The notes beneath the pieces are model-generated. The model saw nothing but the letters and a program-made list of their open reading frames with translations, was not told the origin of the DNA and did not search any database. DNA of 64,000 nucleotides from Candidatus Pelagibacter sp. (lineage in GTDB: Bacteria > Pseudomonadota > Alphaproteobacteria > Paracaedibacterales > CAIOTO01). Position numbers and translations under genes: made by a program. Location: contig PNMQ01000008.1 of assembly GCA_013823725.1 (NCBI GenBank), forward strand, positions 62,001 to 126,000, read 5' to 3'. This document shows, one piece after another, positions 25,590 to 34,942 of the stretch (positions within the stretch are counted from its first letter, which is position 1; each line of letters starts with the position of its first letter).

Positions 25590-26990
25590 TTAGTAACCTG
25601 TTTGAATTCTTTCCACTAATTGTTTGGCGGTTGGAATGAATCCGTCTTTGTAAAAAGGATCCTTTGCAAAACGATAAGCTTGGTGTCCTGAAAACATAAG
25701 TTGATTTTCAGTTTCATCGCTATGGCTAATAGCTTGCAATGTCTTTTGAATACAAAAAGATCTAGGATCAGCTTTCTTACCCGTTGTTCCATGTTCATTT
25801 TGTGCCCAGTTGCTGAATTTACACTGAGATAAACAACCCATACAATTGATTTGATCCATCAAAATTTCATTTTCTTCACTCGGAGTTACAAAAACTAATG
25901 TAGATTCAGGTGTACGCATCGCCTGTGTAAAACCTGCATTCACCCATTCTTGGACGTGAATCTTATCAGTTGTTGTTAGATAAACTGCGCGTCCTCTAGC
26001 CCCTACAGCAAAAGATTCCACGTGATCACCCATTGGTGAACTTGAATAAGCTACTTGACGATTTGAACGAGCATCTAAGTTTTGAATAAAATTATTACGA
26101 ACTGCTGATGAATAAAAACCTGTCGGACTAAAACGATTAAGGGCAATATCGCCTTCTTGCAACGTTAAAAGTCTTTTTTTCCACCTGTCAGAAATCGGGC
26201 TTTCTTGTGTCAACAAAGGACGAGTTCCAAATTGAAAAGCAATTGAACCCAAATCAAGATTATCTAGCCAATCAGCCCATTCGGATAGCCACCATACGCC
26301 ACCTGCCATAATAATAGGAGTTGTGTCTGGAATTCCACATTCACGCATTACAGCTCTTAAAGCTTTCACGCGATCATAAGGAGGAAGTGGTTTTAGTGGA
26401 TCTTCACTATTTGATAATCCATTATGTCCACCTGCAAGCCATGGATCTTCATAAACAACACCACCTAAAAATTCTGCGAATTTATTGTAAGCTCTTTTCC
26501 ATAAAATATTGAATGCTCGCCCAGATGATACGATAGGAAAATAATATTTTTTATACTGCACACATATTTCGGCCAATTTGTAGGGCATACCAGCACCACA
26601 CGTAACACCATTAATAAGGGGAGAAACTTTTTCCAAAACTCCATGAAGGATAGGCTCTACAGCTCCCATCTCCCATAATACATTCATATTAATTAAGCCG
26701 TTACCATTTGACATTTCATGAGCAATTTTTGCTTGCGTAATTCCACCGCTTATAGCACTTGCTATTAATTCATCGTGACGTTCGCGACGTGTTTTACCTT
26801 TATAAACTGTTGTAATCAAGTGGCCTTCATCATCATATGAGTCGGCATTCACAGCTGAAAATGTACCTAATCCATTGCCATTAGCCCAAGAACCAGAACT
26901 TTGACCATTAGAAACTGCAATTCCCTTTCCACCTTCTATAATAGGTAGAATTTCTTTCCCAGAAATAGTAACAGAATTTAACTTAAACAT
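25590..26990 (-). CDS. Nitronate monooxygenase-family protein, long form
   Basis: 466 residues. The N-terminal half shows the FMN TIM-barrel pattern: PIIEGGKGIAVSNGQSSG, GNGLINMNVLWEMG, TCGAGMPYKLAEI, and AGGVWWLSEWADWL-SIAFQFGTRP as the phosphate site. The C-terminal part contains the Cys cluster INCMGCLSQCKFSNWAQ near residue 395, not found in ordinary NMO enzymes and possibly a metal or Fe-S site. This longer subgroup is seen in other bacteria but has no assigned reaction that I know. It is divergent from the Lrp gene and lies 26 bp upstream of the permease gene. Confidence 0.8.
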   Translation of the reverse strand: MFKLNSVTISGKEILPIIEGGKGIAVSNGQSSGSWANGNGLGTFSAVNADSYDDEGHLITTVYKGKTRRERHDELIASAISGGITQAKIAHEMSNGNGLINMNVLWEMGAVEPILHGVLEKVSPLINGVTCGAGMPYKLAEICVQYKKYYFPIVSSGRAFNILWKRAYNKFAEFLGGVVYEDPWLAGGHNGLSNSEDPLKPLPPYDRVKALRAVMRECGIPDTTPIIMAGGVWWLSEWADWLDNLDLGSIAFQFGTRPLLTQESPISDRWKKRLLTLQEGDIALNRFSPTGFYSSAVRNNFIQNLDARSNRQVAYSSSPMGDHVESFAVGARGRAVYLTTTDKIHVQEWVNAGFTQAMRTPESTLVFVTPSEENEILMDQINCMGCLSQCKFSNWAQNEHGTTGKKADPRSFCIQKTLQAISHSDETENQLMFSGHQAYRFAKDPFYKDGFIPTAKQLVERIQTGY

Positions 26991-27177
26991 ACAACTCTAC
27001 AAATTTGATAGATTCTCTAATTGGAATATATAATACCCGTGATTAAACGATAAAACAAGACTTGGAATATACTTTTTAAAAAAAATTCATTTTATGAATC
27101 TTTTTTCAAATGAATATCTCATTGATAAATCGGAAATAAACAAATATTTTTATGCTGAAAATTCATAAAAGATGATT

Positions 27178-27193
27178 ATCTCTGTACAGAGAT
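27178..27193. promoter_or_regulatory. 16-bp perfect palindrome, candidate Lrp-family operator
   Basis: ATCTCTGTACAGAGAT is an exact palindrome in the region between the divergent long NMO gene and the Lrp/AsnC gene, 100 bp before the latter's ATG. Lrp-family regulators often autoregulate and control the divergent gene through such dyads. The GC content of its core stands out from the surrounding AT-rich sequence. Confidence 0.6.
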
Positions 27194-27292
27194 TACTTAT
27201 ATTAAGTTGAAATGATTACAAAAAATCAATTTTTCATAAAGAATCATGCAATATATAATTTATTATGTTAATAAGCCCTCTGGAGATTCATT

Positions 27293-27799
27293 ATGGATAA
27301 AATAGACCTCATTATTCTCAAAAACATCCAAAAAGAAGGCAGAATTACTAATGTAGAACTTGCAAAAAAAGCAGGTATTTCTGCACCTCCTTGCTTAAGA
27401 CGTTTACATAACCTTGAAAACAGTGGTGTCATTGTCGGTTACAACTCTGAAATTGACCCCAAAGCATTAGGTTTTTCTCTGCTGTCTTTTTGTGAAGTAA
27501 AACTAAACTCTCAAAACCAAGCGACTATTCAAGAATTTGAAGCCAAGCTTAAAAAATTACACTATGTAAGGGAAAGCTACATTGTAACTGGGGAAGCTGA
27601 TTTTTTGTTAAAAATAATTGCCAAAGATTTTGCTACATACCAGAATTTTTTATACAACGAACTCTCATCTATCCCCGAAGTTTCTCAAATTAAAACATTA
27701 ATGGTGATCAAAACTTCAAAAAAAGAACCTCTTATTCCTTTTAATCAAACTTCAAAAAAAGATCAGCAGGAACAATTTTTAGCTGTTAACGCTTTATAA
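27293..27799 (+). CDS. Lrp/AsnC-family transcriptional regulator
   Basis: 168 residues. An N-terminal winged helix-turn-helix spans about residues 3-60 (IDLIILKNIQKEGRITNVELAKKAGISAPPCLRRLHNLENSGVI). A C-terminal RAM/effector domain follows (ESYIVTGEADFLLKIIAKDF near 100, then VSQIKTLMVIKTSKKEPLIP). It probably senses an amino acid. It has a GGAG ribosome site, and its last 37 bp overlap the end of the converging pabB gene. Divergence from an NMO gene suggests that gene as a target. Confidence 0.93.
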   Translation: MDKIDLIILKNIQKEGRITNVELAKKAGISAPPCLRRLHNLENSGVIVGYNSEIDPKALGFSLLSFCEVKLNSQNQATIQEFEAKLKKLHYVRESYIVTGEADFLLKIIAKDFATYQNFLYNELSSIPEVSQIKTLMVIKTSKKEPLIPFNQTSKKDQQEQFLAVNAL

Positions 27800-29193
27800 A
27801 GTGCATTAGCCTTCGTTATTGTTTCTTCAAATTCATCTCTGGGGGAGGAATCCGTCACTATTCCTCCCCCCACGTTAAACGATATAACGTTATGATCTAA
27901 CACTAATGTGCGAATCATAATGCTTGTATCCATAGCACCATTTAAACTGATAAAACCAGCAGAACCACAATAAGGTCCACGAGGACAAGCCTCTAATTCA
28001 GAAATAATTTGCATAGCTCGCACTTTAGGTGCTCCTGTGATTGATCCGCCAGGAAAGGTTGCAATAATAACATCCATGCCGTTTTTATCGTCTTCCAATT
28101 CTCCTTCAATAACAGAAACGAGATGATGTAATGTTTCAAAAGTTTCAAGACTACACACATGGGGTGTTTTAACGGTAAAAGGTTTACAAACTCGAGACAA
28201 ATCGTTTCGCATCAAATCAACAATCATCATGTTTTCAGCTTTATCTTTTACAGAACACCGCAATTCATTTTGTATTTCTTGGTCCAAAAGCAGATCCTCA
28301 TGTCTTTTTCTCGTACCTTTAATAGGTCTTGTTTGCACTTTTCGTTTGTCCGATACAGAAATAAAACGTTCTGGAGAGGAAGATAACAGTGCTGAAAAAT
28401 AATCCTGCACCTTTTCCCAGCTGTAAAAACATGAAAAAGGTGCAGGATTAATAGACCTTAGGCGTTGATACAAATCAAAAGGATTAATTTGGTTACTCAT
28501 TTCAGCATGGAAACGTCTGGTAATGTTGGCCTGAAAAATATCGCCTTCATAGATATAATCAATCGTTTTTTGGATGATTGCTTCATATTGAATTTGATCA
28601 AAATCTTTATTCAAAATATCTATTGGTGCATTGATTATAGATGCAGGCATACCTTCTGCATATTTTTGAGCATTACTCAACAAACAGGATAGTTTCGTTT
28701 GCACTTCCTTTAAATCAAAATCTTCACTTACTAATAGCCACGCTTTCTTTTTAACATGATCAAAGGACAACATTGTCTTATAGAAACACAATCTCATATC
28801 ATCAATAGTATGGTTGGGAATACAATCATCTTTGGCGCGGGGAACTTCTTCAAGATAATGTAACATTTCATACCCAAAATAACCTGCAAGTCCGCATTGG
28901 AAAGGTGGAAGATCTGTAGCTGATGTATATTTTGGCAAGGTATCCAGATATGATTTTATATAATAAAATGGGTTTCCTAGAATTTCTTTTTCATCGTGAA
29001 AACACTGTTGCTTTGATACGTGAATAAGACTCGTAGGATTAAAGCATACATAACTGTAACGACCCTCTTCTCCAAAATTCCTGTTGTCGGAATTAGAATC
29101 TAAAAAAATAAAATTATCAGGGTAGGCCTCATAAAATGCTTTTGCATAACATATTGCCGGTAAATAAATAATCTCTCTGTACTTTACAATCAT
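27763..29193 (-). CDS. pabB: Aminodeoxychorismate synthase component I
   Basis: A roughly 476-residue chorismate-utilising enzyme. The C-terminal catalytic domain contains YEGDIFQANITRRF near residue 218, SSSPERFISV, TRPIKGTRKR near 290, ELRCSVKDKAENMMIVDLMRNDLSRVC near 310, and FPGGSITGAPKVRAM near 380. The Lys in PIKGT marks PabB, since anthranilate synthase has PIAGT. With glutamine supplied by a PabA subunit it makes 4-amino-4-deoxychorismate for p-aminobenzoate. No pabA is adjacent. The ATG at 29193 is preferred over a GTG one codon earlier. Confidence 0.9.
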   Translation of the reverse strand: MIVKYREIIYLPAICYAKAFYEAYPDNFIFLDSNSDNRNFGEEGRYSYVCFNPTSLIHVSKQQCFHDEKEILGNPFYYIKSYLDTLPKYTSATDLPPFQCGLAGYFGYEMLHYLEEVPRAKDDCIPNHTIDDMRLCFYKTMLSFDHVKKKAWLLVSEDFDLKEVQTKLSCLLSNAQKYAEGMPASIINAPIDILNKDFDQIQYEAIIQKTIDYIYEGDIFQANITRRFHAEMSNQINPFDLYQRLRSINPAPFSCFYSWEKVQDYFSALLSSSPERFISVSDKRKVQTRPIKGTRKRHEDLLLDQEIQNELRCSVKDKAENMMIVDLMRNDLSRVCKPFTVKTPHVCSLETFETLHHLVSVIEGELEDDKNGMDVIIATFPGGSITGAPKVRAMQIISELEACPRGPYCGSAGFISLNGAMDTSIMIRTLVLDHNVISFNVGGGIVTDSSPRDEFEETITKANALYKALTAKNCSC

Positions 29194-29349
29194 CACTCAA
29201 TTCCCATGCCTATTCATTGAATATGAATACAATTTAAACTTCGGGGTTTTCATTCAAGTCTAATTTATGTATATTAAAGATTGTTACACGTTACGCGTCT
29301 ATTTATCAAGCAAACCCGGTAGACAAGTACATATTAAAATTTAAGAGAA

Positions 29350-30042
29350 ATGATAATGAATTTTACATCTTTGATTCACCCTGATGGTTGGAAATTTTTT
29401 GGTCTCAGTACCATCCTCACTTTATTTTTGTACACAATGAATACAACAGTCGGTCATTTAGGACTGGTAATTACTTGCTGGGTCTTTTACTTCTTTAGAA
29501 ACCCAAAGAGAATGACACCCGTTAGATCTGGACTTGTTATTAGTCCTGCCGATGGGAAAATAGTTGGAATAAAAGAAATGGTTCCTCCTGAAGAATTTGA
29601 TATGCCGCAAGTACCTCATTACAGAGTTAGCATATTTTTAAACGTGTTTGACGTTCATATTAACCGCATACCCATGAGCGGCACTGTAAAAAACATTTTA
29701 TACACACCAGGTCGTTTTATTAACGCATCATTAGACAAAGCAAGCGATTTCAACGAAAGAAATACTATTGTAATGTCAACATCACATGGCGATATTGCTT
29801 TCACACAAATTGCCGGCCTTATTGCACGAAGAATTCGTTGCGATATTTCAGACGGAGACGAAGTTGAAATTGGTTTGCAATATGGACTTATCCGTTTCGG
29901 AAGTCGAATGGATGTTTATTTCCCTAAAACATCTGCTCTTTTGGTATCAGTTGGTCAAAGAATGATTGCTGGTGAAACTGTTCTTGCTGATTTTGATTCA
30001 AACGAATCAGATCGCGAAGCAATTTGCGTAGAGGCTTTTTAA
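29350..30042 (+). CDS. psd: Phosphatidylserine decarboxylase
   Basis: A 230-residue short-type pyruvoyl enzyme. Membrane segments lie at about 15-50, followed by FRNPKR, SPADGKIVGI near 65, and FLNVFDVHINRIPMSGTV near 98. The self-cleavage site is in RFGSRMDVYFP near residue 197, where the Ser of GS becomes the pyruvoyl group. It converts phosphatidylserine to phosphatidylethanolamine. Its stop is immediately followed by the ATG of pssA, the standard alphaproteobacterial psd-pssA pair. AAGAG lies just before the ATG, and a second ATG two codons in is an alternative start. Confidence 0.96.
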   Translation: MIMNFTSLIHPDGWKFFGLSTILTLFLYTMNTTVGHLGLVITCWVFYFFRNPKRMTPVRSGLVISPADGKIVGIKEMVPPEEFDMPQVPHYRVSIFLNVFDVHINRIPMSGTVKNILYTPGRFINASLDKASDFNERNTIVMSTSHGDIAFTQIAGLIARRIRCDISDGDEVEIGLQYGLIRFGSRMDVYFPKTSALLVSVGQRMIAGETVLADFDSNESDREAICVEAF

Positions 30043-30870
30043 ATGCCACAAGATATTGATTTAAAAAGTAAAAAGAAATTTTTCAGACCATTATTTAAAA
30101 ATAGATCTAAAAATATCCTTTTAAAAAATAACAGAAAACCTTTTTCTTTTATTTCAATTTTACCTAACATGACTACATTATTCGCGATGTGTTGTGGACT
30201 AACAGCTATTCGTTTTGCGCTTTTGGGAATGTGGAAATACAGCATTCTATGTATTATGCTTTCTGCTATTCTTGATGCTATGGACGGAAGACTAGCGAGA
30301 TATCTCAAAATATCTTCACGATTTGGGGCAGAATTAGATTCTTTCTCCGACTTTTTAAGTTTTGGAGTAGCCCCTTCTTTGATTATTTATATTAAATACC
30401 TCAAACCATGGGGAGAAATTGGATGGGTTATCTCTGTCTTTTTTACCATGTGTATGGCATTACGATTAGCGCGATTTAACGTAATGAGCTTAGACGAATC
30501 TCAGCCTATTTGGAAATCGTCTTTCTTTACCGGGGTGCCTGCACCTCTTGGTGGATTTCTAGCTATATACCCTATCATTCTTTCATATACATTCCACACA
30601 TCCATTATATCTCCTTCAATTGCTGCCTTCTTTTTGATTTTGACAGGATCATTAATGGTTAGCCAAATCCCAACCTTTTCCTTAAAAAAACTAACATTTA
30701 AACCTTCTGTTGTTTTGCCATTTATCTTATCTTCTTTCATCACTGTAGGATTGCTTTTTAGCTACCCATGGCAAACATTATCTGCAGTAGGAGTGATCTA
30801 TTTATTGTCGATACCTTTCAGCATGCGTAAGTTTAAAAAATTAGAGCAAAAAGATCTTTCAACGTCTTAA
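30043..30870 (+). CDS. pssA: CDP-diacylglycerol--serine O-phosphatidyltransferase
   Basis: A 275-residue membrane enzyme with six to eight hydrophobic segments. The CDP-alcohol phosphotransferase motif is complete: DAMDGRLARYLKISSRFG then AELDSFSDF, matching DG-x2-AR-x8-G-x3-D-x3-D near residue 78. It makes phosphatidylserine for psd, whose stop codon it abuts exactly. A basic N-terminal stretch of about 35 residues precedes the first membrane segment. Confidence 0.95.
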   Translation: MPQDIDLKSKKKFFRPLFKNRSKNILLKNNRKPFSFISILPNMTTLFAMCCGLTAIRFALLGMWKYSILCIMLSAILDAMDGRLARYLKISSRFGAELDSFSDFLSFGVAPSLIIYIKYLKPWGEIGWVISVFFTMCMALRLARFNVMSLDESQPIWKSSFFTGVPAPLGGFLAIYPIILSYTFHTSIISPSIAAFFLILTGSLMVSQIPTFSLKKLTFKPSVVLPFILSSFITVGLLFSYPWQTLSAVGVIYLLSIPFSMRKFKKLEQKDLSTS

Positions 30871-30967
30871 AGATTTTTAACCTAAAAATTCTTAATTTAT
30901 TATTCTTTGATACAAATGCATGTTTTGAGATAATTATATTATAATAAATTTCTATTAAAGTCTTTGT

Positions 30968-31477
30968 ATGAAAAAAATTAGTGTTACTGAACTAAAAATC
31001 TTATTAGAAAATGATCAAACCATTTTGATTGATGTCAGAGAATTATCTGAGTATAACTTTGAATGCATTGATGGATCCTATCATATTCCTCTTCATGAAA
31101 TATCCATAGACAAACTACCATCTGCTTCTAAACCAATCGTCATTCACTGTCGTTCTGGAAAACGAAGTGAACAAGCTTGTCAATTATTAATGCAACAAAA
31201 CCCCAATCTTAATCTCTATTCTTTAGAAGGTGGTATAACTGCTTGGATAAATCAAGGGATGGATGTTAAAAATTGGGGAAAAAAAATTATTCCCCTTGAT
31301 CGACAAACCCAAATTATAGCAGGAATTTTTGCGTTATCTGGAACGCTTTTAGGTACATTTATTCATCCTCATTTTTATATCATACCAGGATTTGTTGGGT
31401 GTGGACTTATTTTTGCAGGCATAACAGGATGGTGTGGAACGACACAAATACTTTCTAAAATGCCATGGAATAAGTAA
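30968..31477 (+). CDS. Rhodanese-domain membrane protein (rhodanese plus DUF2892)
   Basis: 169 residues. The N-terminal rhodanese domain (about 1-98) holds LIDVREL-EY near residue 20 and the active-site loop IVIHCRSGKRSEQAC near 58, with the sulfur-accepting Cys in place. The C-terminus has two membrane segments separated by HFYIIPGFVGCGL and ending GWCGTTQILSKMPW, a DUF2892 pattern. It likely moves sulfane sulfur at the membrane. The next gene starts on the base after its stop codon and encodes a sulfite/sulfur exporter-type protein, a common pairing in sulfide-handling operons. Confidence 0.9.
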   Translation: MKKISVTELKILLENDQTILIDVRELSEYNFECIDGSYHIPLHEISIDKLPSASKPIVIHCRSGKRSEQACQLLMQQNPNLNLYSLEGGITAWINQGMDVKNWGKKIIPLDRQTQIIAGIFALSGTLLGTFIHPHFYIIPGFVGCGLIFAGITGWCGTTQILSKMPWNK

Positions 31478-32302
31478 ATGATCTTCGGGTATTTCGGCCT
31501 GTTGATCATGGGGGCGTGTTTAGGTCTTTTGGGTGCGGGAGGATCTATATTAGCTATTCCTATATTCATATATTTTTTTCAAGTCCCTATTTTAAAATCG
31601 ACAACTTATTCTTTATGCATTGTGTCCATTATAGCCATTATTGCATTCATCAAATCAAGGAAAGATGCAGCACTACATAAAGCTTTTCATTTTGCCATAC
31701 CGTCGGTTTTAGGTGTTTTTCTCTCCAGATCATTCATACTGCCTGATCTACCTGATTCATTAGGACCTTATTCGATAAACAAAATTTTTATTTGCATACT
31801 TTTGATATTCATGTATTTGGCAAGTTATTTTATGATCAGACCATTAACTATTATCAGCACATCAAAAATAAACGATAAAGCCAAACCCTCTAAACTAGAA
31901 ATCGTACAAGTCAATTTCTTAGGTTTTTTTGTGGGCATATTTATGGGGTTCTTGGGATCAGGAGGAGGATTTCTGATTATTCCGATATTAACATTGTTTC
32001 TCAAATTAAATATGAAACAGGCTGTTCCTACATCATTATGTATTATTGCAATTAACTCATGTGTAGGATTTTTATCTGACAAAACTTATTTAGATATAAA
32101 TGATTATACACAATTATTACAATTTTTAATCTTTGCATTTATGGGCATGGTTGTAGGCATGCTTCTTAATAAAAAAATAGATGCATCAAAACTAAAAACT
32201 ATTTTTGGATGGTTTATTTTTATCGTAGCATTTTTCATCCTAGTCAAAGAGTTTATACCATTAAAAGGGTCAGACCATAAACAATCAATACAACATCCCT
32301 AG
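31478..32302 (+). CDS. TauE/SafE-family sulfite or sulfonate exporter
   Basis: A 274-residue protein with about eight membrane helices. It has the two family half-repeats: GLLGAGGSILAIPIFIY near residue 17 and GFLGSGGGFLIIPIL near 160, each followed by a T-xS-L-I pattern. The family exports sulfite, sulfoacetate or similar sulfur anions. The start codon follows the rhodanese gene directly (translational coupling), supporting a joint role in sulfur detoxification. The substrate is inference. Confidence 0.9.
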   Translation: MIFGYFGLLIMGACLGLLGAGGSILAIPIFIYFFQVPILKSTTYSLCIVSIIAIIAFIKSRKDAALHKAFHFAIPSVLGVFLSRSFILPDLPDSLGPYSINKIFICILLIFMYLASYFMIRPLTIISTSKINDKAKPSKLEIVQVNFLGFFVGIFMGFLGSGGGFLIIPILTLFLKLNMKQAVPTSLCIIAINSCVGFLSDKTYLDINDYTQLLQFLIFAFMGMVVGMLLNKKIDASKLKTIFGWFIFIVAFFILVKEFIPLKGSDHKQSIQHP

Positions 32303-32420
32303 ATCTTATGTTTAGAATATTTGATACATTAGAAAAAACTATTTTAATATTCCAAGATACCCATTGATAAGATATATACAAAACTGTTCTAATAAAAGAA
32401 AAAAAAGAGTTAGAGGATTT

Positions 32421-33419
32421 ATGGAACTATTTCTAAACCAATCAGGAATGCCTGTTATTTTTGCTGTTCTCATGGGAATTGCAATTTTGGCCTATGTTAT
32501 TTTAGACGGTTACGATTTAGGTTGTGGTCTACTTACTTTCTTTGCAGACAAATCAGAGAAACATACCATTATGCGAACCATTGCACCCTTTTGGGATGCC
32601 AATGAAACTTGGTTAGTCCTTGGCGTAGGTCTTTTATTAGTTGCTTTTCCACACGCCCACGGCATTATTCTGTCTAGCTTATACTTACCCGTATTTTTCA
32701 TGCTGATAGGCCTGGTTCTACGAGGTGTAGCCTTTGATTTTAGACTTAAAGGGGATCCTGAACACAATACCCTTTGGGAGAAAATTTTCGGGTTTGGATC
32801 CCTGCTAACCGTCATGTCTCAAGGTTATATCTTAGGTTCATATATCCTTGGTTTTAAATTCACTTCTTATAGCATTTTTTTCAGTTTGCTCACGGGCTGT
32901 TTTTTATGTATGGGATACATTTTATTAGGATCTTGTTGGCTGATTATGAAAACAGAAGGACCTTTGCAAAATAAAAGTTATTCCTGGGCTTTAAAAAGTT
33001 TATGGGTTACAGGCTTAGGTCTTGCATCCATATCGCTATTTACACCTTGGTTCAGCACAAGAATATTTGAAAAATGGTTTCAATATCCCAATATTATTTA
33101 TCTATCGCCTCTACCCATACTCAGTTTGATTGTATTTATTTTTGTACACTATAAAATCCTGCAATTGAAAAAACATGGTTCCAAAACATGCGGTTCACCC
33201 TTTATAGGGTCAGCTATTCTATTTATTACAGCGTTTCTTGGCCTAGCTTATAGTTTTTTTCCCTATCTGATTCCAGAGTCCATGACAATCTGGCAAGCAG
33301 CAAGTGATATTAAATCACTTCAAATCATTCTTTGGGGTGCGTTAGCTGTATTGCCTTTCATTTTCGGATATACCATATATGTTTATCGCGTGTTTTGGGG
33401 AAAAATCGCTCCTGAATAG
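32421..33419 (+). CDS. cydB: Cytochrome bd-type quinol oxidase subunit II, without subunit I nearby
   Basis: A 332-residue polytopic protein. The ATG at 32421 is chosen because AGAGGA lies eight bases before it; a TTG further up is unlikely. The conserved first helix AYVILDGYDLGCGLL, PFWDANETWLVLGVGLLLVAFP near residue 55, and LVLRGVAFDFR near 98 are typical of CydB/CioB. The C-terminal half has three or four more membrane helices. CydA, the haem-binding subunit normally encoded just upstream, is absent; the preceding gene is the TauE homologue. Confidence 0.88.
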   Translation: MELFLNQSGMPVIFAVLMGIAILAYVILDGYDLGCGLLTFFADKSEKHTIMRTIAPFWDANETWLVLGVGLLLVAFPHAHGIILSSLYLPVFFMLIGLVLRGVAFDFRLKGDPEHNTLWEKIFGFGSLLTVMSQGYILGSYILGFKFTSYSIFFSLLTGCFLCMGYILLGSCWLIMKTEGPLQNKSYSWALKSLWVTGLGLASISLFTPWFSTRIFEKWFQYPNIIYLSPLPILSLIVFIFVHYKILQLKKHGSKTCGSPFIGSAILFITAFLGLAYSFFPYLIPESMTIWQAASDIKSLQIILWGALAVLPFIFGYTIYVYRVFWGKIAPE

Positions 33420-33646
33420 ATTGTACATAAAGATTTTTAAACAATACTGAGGAAATTAGACTCTATCTTAAAAAGCATAATTTTTTTCATAAATAAAATT
33501 CATGTTATATCAAACATTAATTGATCTATAATTTTACAATAAAGGATCCATATATTATTTTAATTTTCATTTTTAAATATACATGTCAACCAACGGCATC
33601 TAAGTTGTATTTTTAATAAATCATGCATTTTGGTGATTTATTTATT

Positions 33647-34336
33647 CTATCTAGATAGAACCTTAACCATTTCACGGTGCCTTTTAATCAATTGTAGATT
33701 TTCTCTCAATTGTTGTTCATATCTACTTAAAAGATCTTGGCTTATCACACAATCTAGAAATTCCGCAGGTTGTCCATCACACATGTTAGGGTAACGTTCA
33801 AAATGTATTCTATTCTTTACAGATTCAAAGATACGCGATGCGATAACAGGTATAAGCACTACACCTTTTTCAGGATTAAGCTGAAATAATTTTGCACCTG
33901 CAGCGTAGAAGAAGGTGCATTCTGAGTGACTAACAGCTCGACCAAACATATCCATTGCTAAAGACACATATTTATCTGTAGTAATATTCCATATTACTGA
34001 AGCATTTAAGTATAAATCATTTGGATGTGCAAATTTATCGTCAAAACTTTGTTTACATAAATGATAGGCTAAGTTTAAATTTTTAGAATGCACAGCATCC
34101 CACACATCGAAAAAGCATATTTTTTTTGTTAATTCAGATTTATCATTTCCACTAGATTGACTCACTAAATTATTAAGTTTTTCTTGATTATCTAGACTAA
34201 AACCATCAGATGTTAAATTAAGAGAAACTATTTTTTCTGTTAACCTGTGGATTTCTTGATCACCGGTCTGATTAATTTCAGCAGTGTGAACAAAAGTAAT
34301 CAACGCATAAGATGCAAACAATAATTTCAAATTCAT
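33647..34336 (-). CDS. Exported protein of unknown function
   Basis: A 229-residue protein with a signal peptide (MNLKLLFASYALITFVHTA, cut near residue 19). The mature part is helical and rich in Asn, Leu and His, with scattered Cys (CFFDVWDAVHSKNLNLAYHLCKQSFD near 90, SECTFFYAAGAKLFQLNP near 150). The helical pairs LNLAYHLCKQSF and VSLAMDMFGRAV look a little like TPR/Sel1 units but are too few to assign. It is transcribed towards cydB, and nothing about its promoter is clear. No family was recognised. Confidence 0.65.
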   Translation of the reverse strand: MNLKLLFASYALITFVHTAEINQTGDQEIHRLTEKIVSLNLTSDGFSLDNQEKLNNLVSQSSGNDKSELTKKICFFDVWDAVHSKNLNLAYHLCKQSFDDKFAHPNDLYLNASVIWNITTDKYVSLAMDMFGRAVSHSECTFFYAAGAKLFQLNPEKGVVLIPVIASRIFESVKNRIHFERYPNMCDGQPAEFLDCVISQDLLSRYEQQLRENLQLIKRHREMVKVLSR

Positions 34337-34561
34337 AAAAAAACAAAAAATCTAAATATTTATACATCTAGAATTATAACATCAACAATTAATATTATCA
34401 AATATAAAAAGTATTCATTCAAAATTAATAATATCAAAAAAACATATATGAATGTCACATAATATATATTCTTGTCTTCCATTCTATCATATTTACAGTT
34501 TCATTTAAATTGGCACATTTTTTGCATTAATCTTAATAGATCAATATATCGTGCAATTTAC

Positions 34562-34942
34562 ATGTCATACAGTGCTGCTTCCCCTATACAACATTCAGCT
34601 CCCCTTCAATTAATGGGTAAAAAATATATTTCTGAAGATCAAAAACAAGAGAGTTTTAAAAAAACTGCTATTGAATTTGAAGAAATGTACTTAAAGCATT
34701 TTTTTAAACATATTATGCCCAAAGACCGAGAAAAACCTTTTTCTGAAAAATCACAAAATGAAGACATGTATCAATCGCTTTGGATAGACTTTACAGCAAA
34801 GCATGTTGCAGAAAATGGTGGTATTGGAGTTGCTAAATTTGTATTAAAGCAGTTGAATAAAAATCAGCAAACACCTTCGTACAGCCAATCATCACCCATA
34901 GCAATTCAACAAAATGGACATGGCTATGACATCACCATTTGA
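34562..34942 (+). CDS. flgJ: Flagellar rod-binding protein, FlgJ N-terminal type
   Basis: About 126 residues from the ATG at 34562; the frame continues upstream to a TTG, but that extension is hydrophobic and not family-like. The core FKKTAIEFEEMYLKHFFKHIM near residue 30 and SEKSQNEDMYQSLWIDFTAKHVAENGGIGVAKFVLKQL at 60-100 match the rod-binding domain of FlgJ. The muramidase domain found in enterobacterial FlgJ is absent, as is usual in alphaproteobacteria. It helps polymerise the rod in the periplasm. It overlaps the next gene by 29 bp. Confidence 0.85.
   Translation: MSYSAASPIQHSAPLQLMGKKYISEDQKQESFKKTAIEFEEMYLKHFFKHIMPKDREKPFSEKSQNEDMYQSLWIDFTAKHVAENGGIGVAKFVLKQLNKNQQTPSYSQSSPIAIQQNGHGYDITI

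Noticed and set aside
32364-32420. 19-codon N-terminal extension of cydB from a TTG
   Set aside because: It is basic and not family-like, while the ATG at 32421 has an AGAGGA ribosome site.
34472-34561. 30-codon N-terminal extension of the flgJ-like gene from a TTG
   Set aside because: It is hydrophobic and unlike rod-binding proteins; the ATG at 34562 gives the expected N-terminus.
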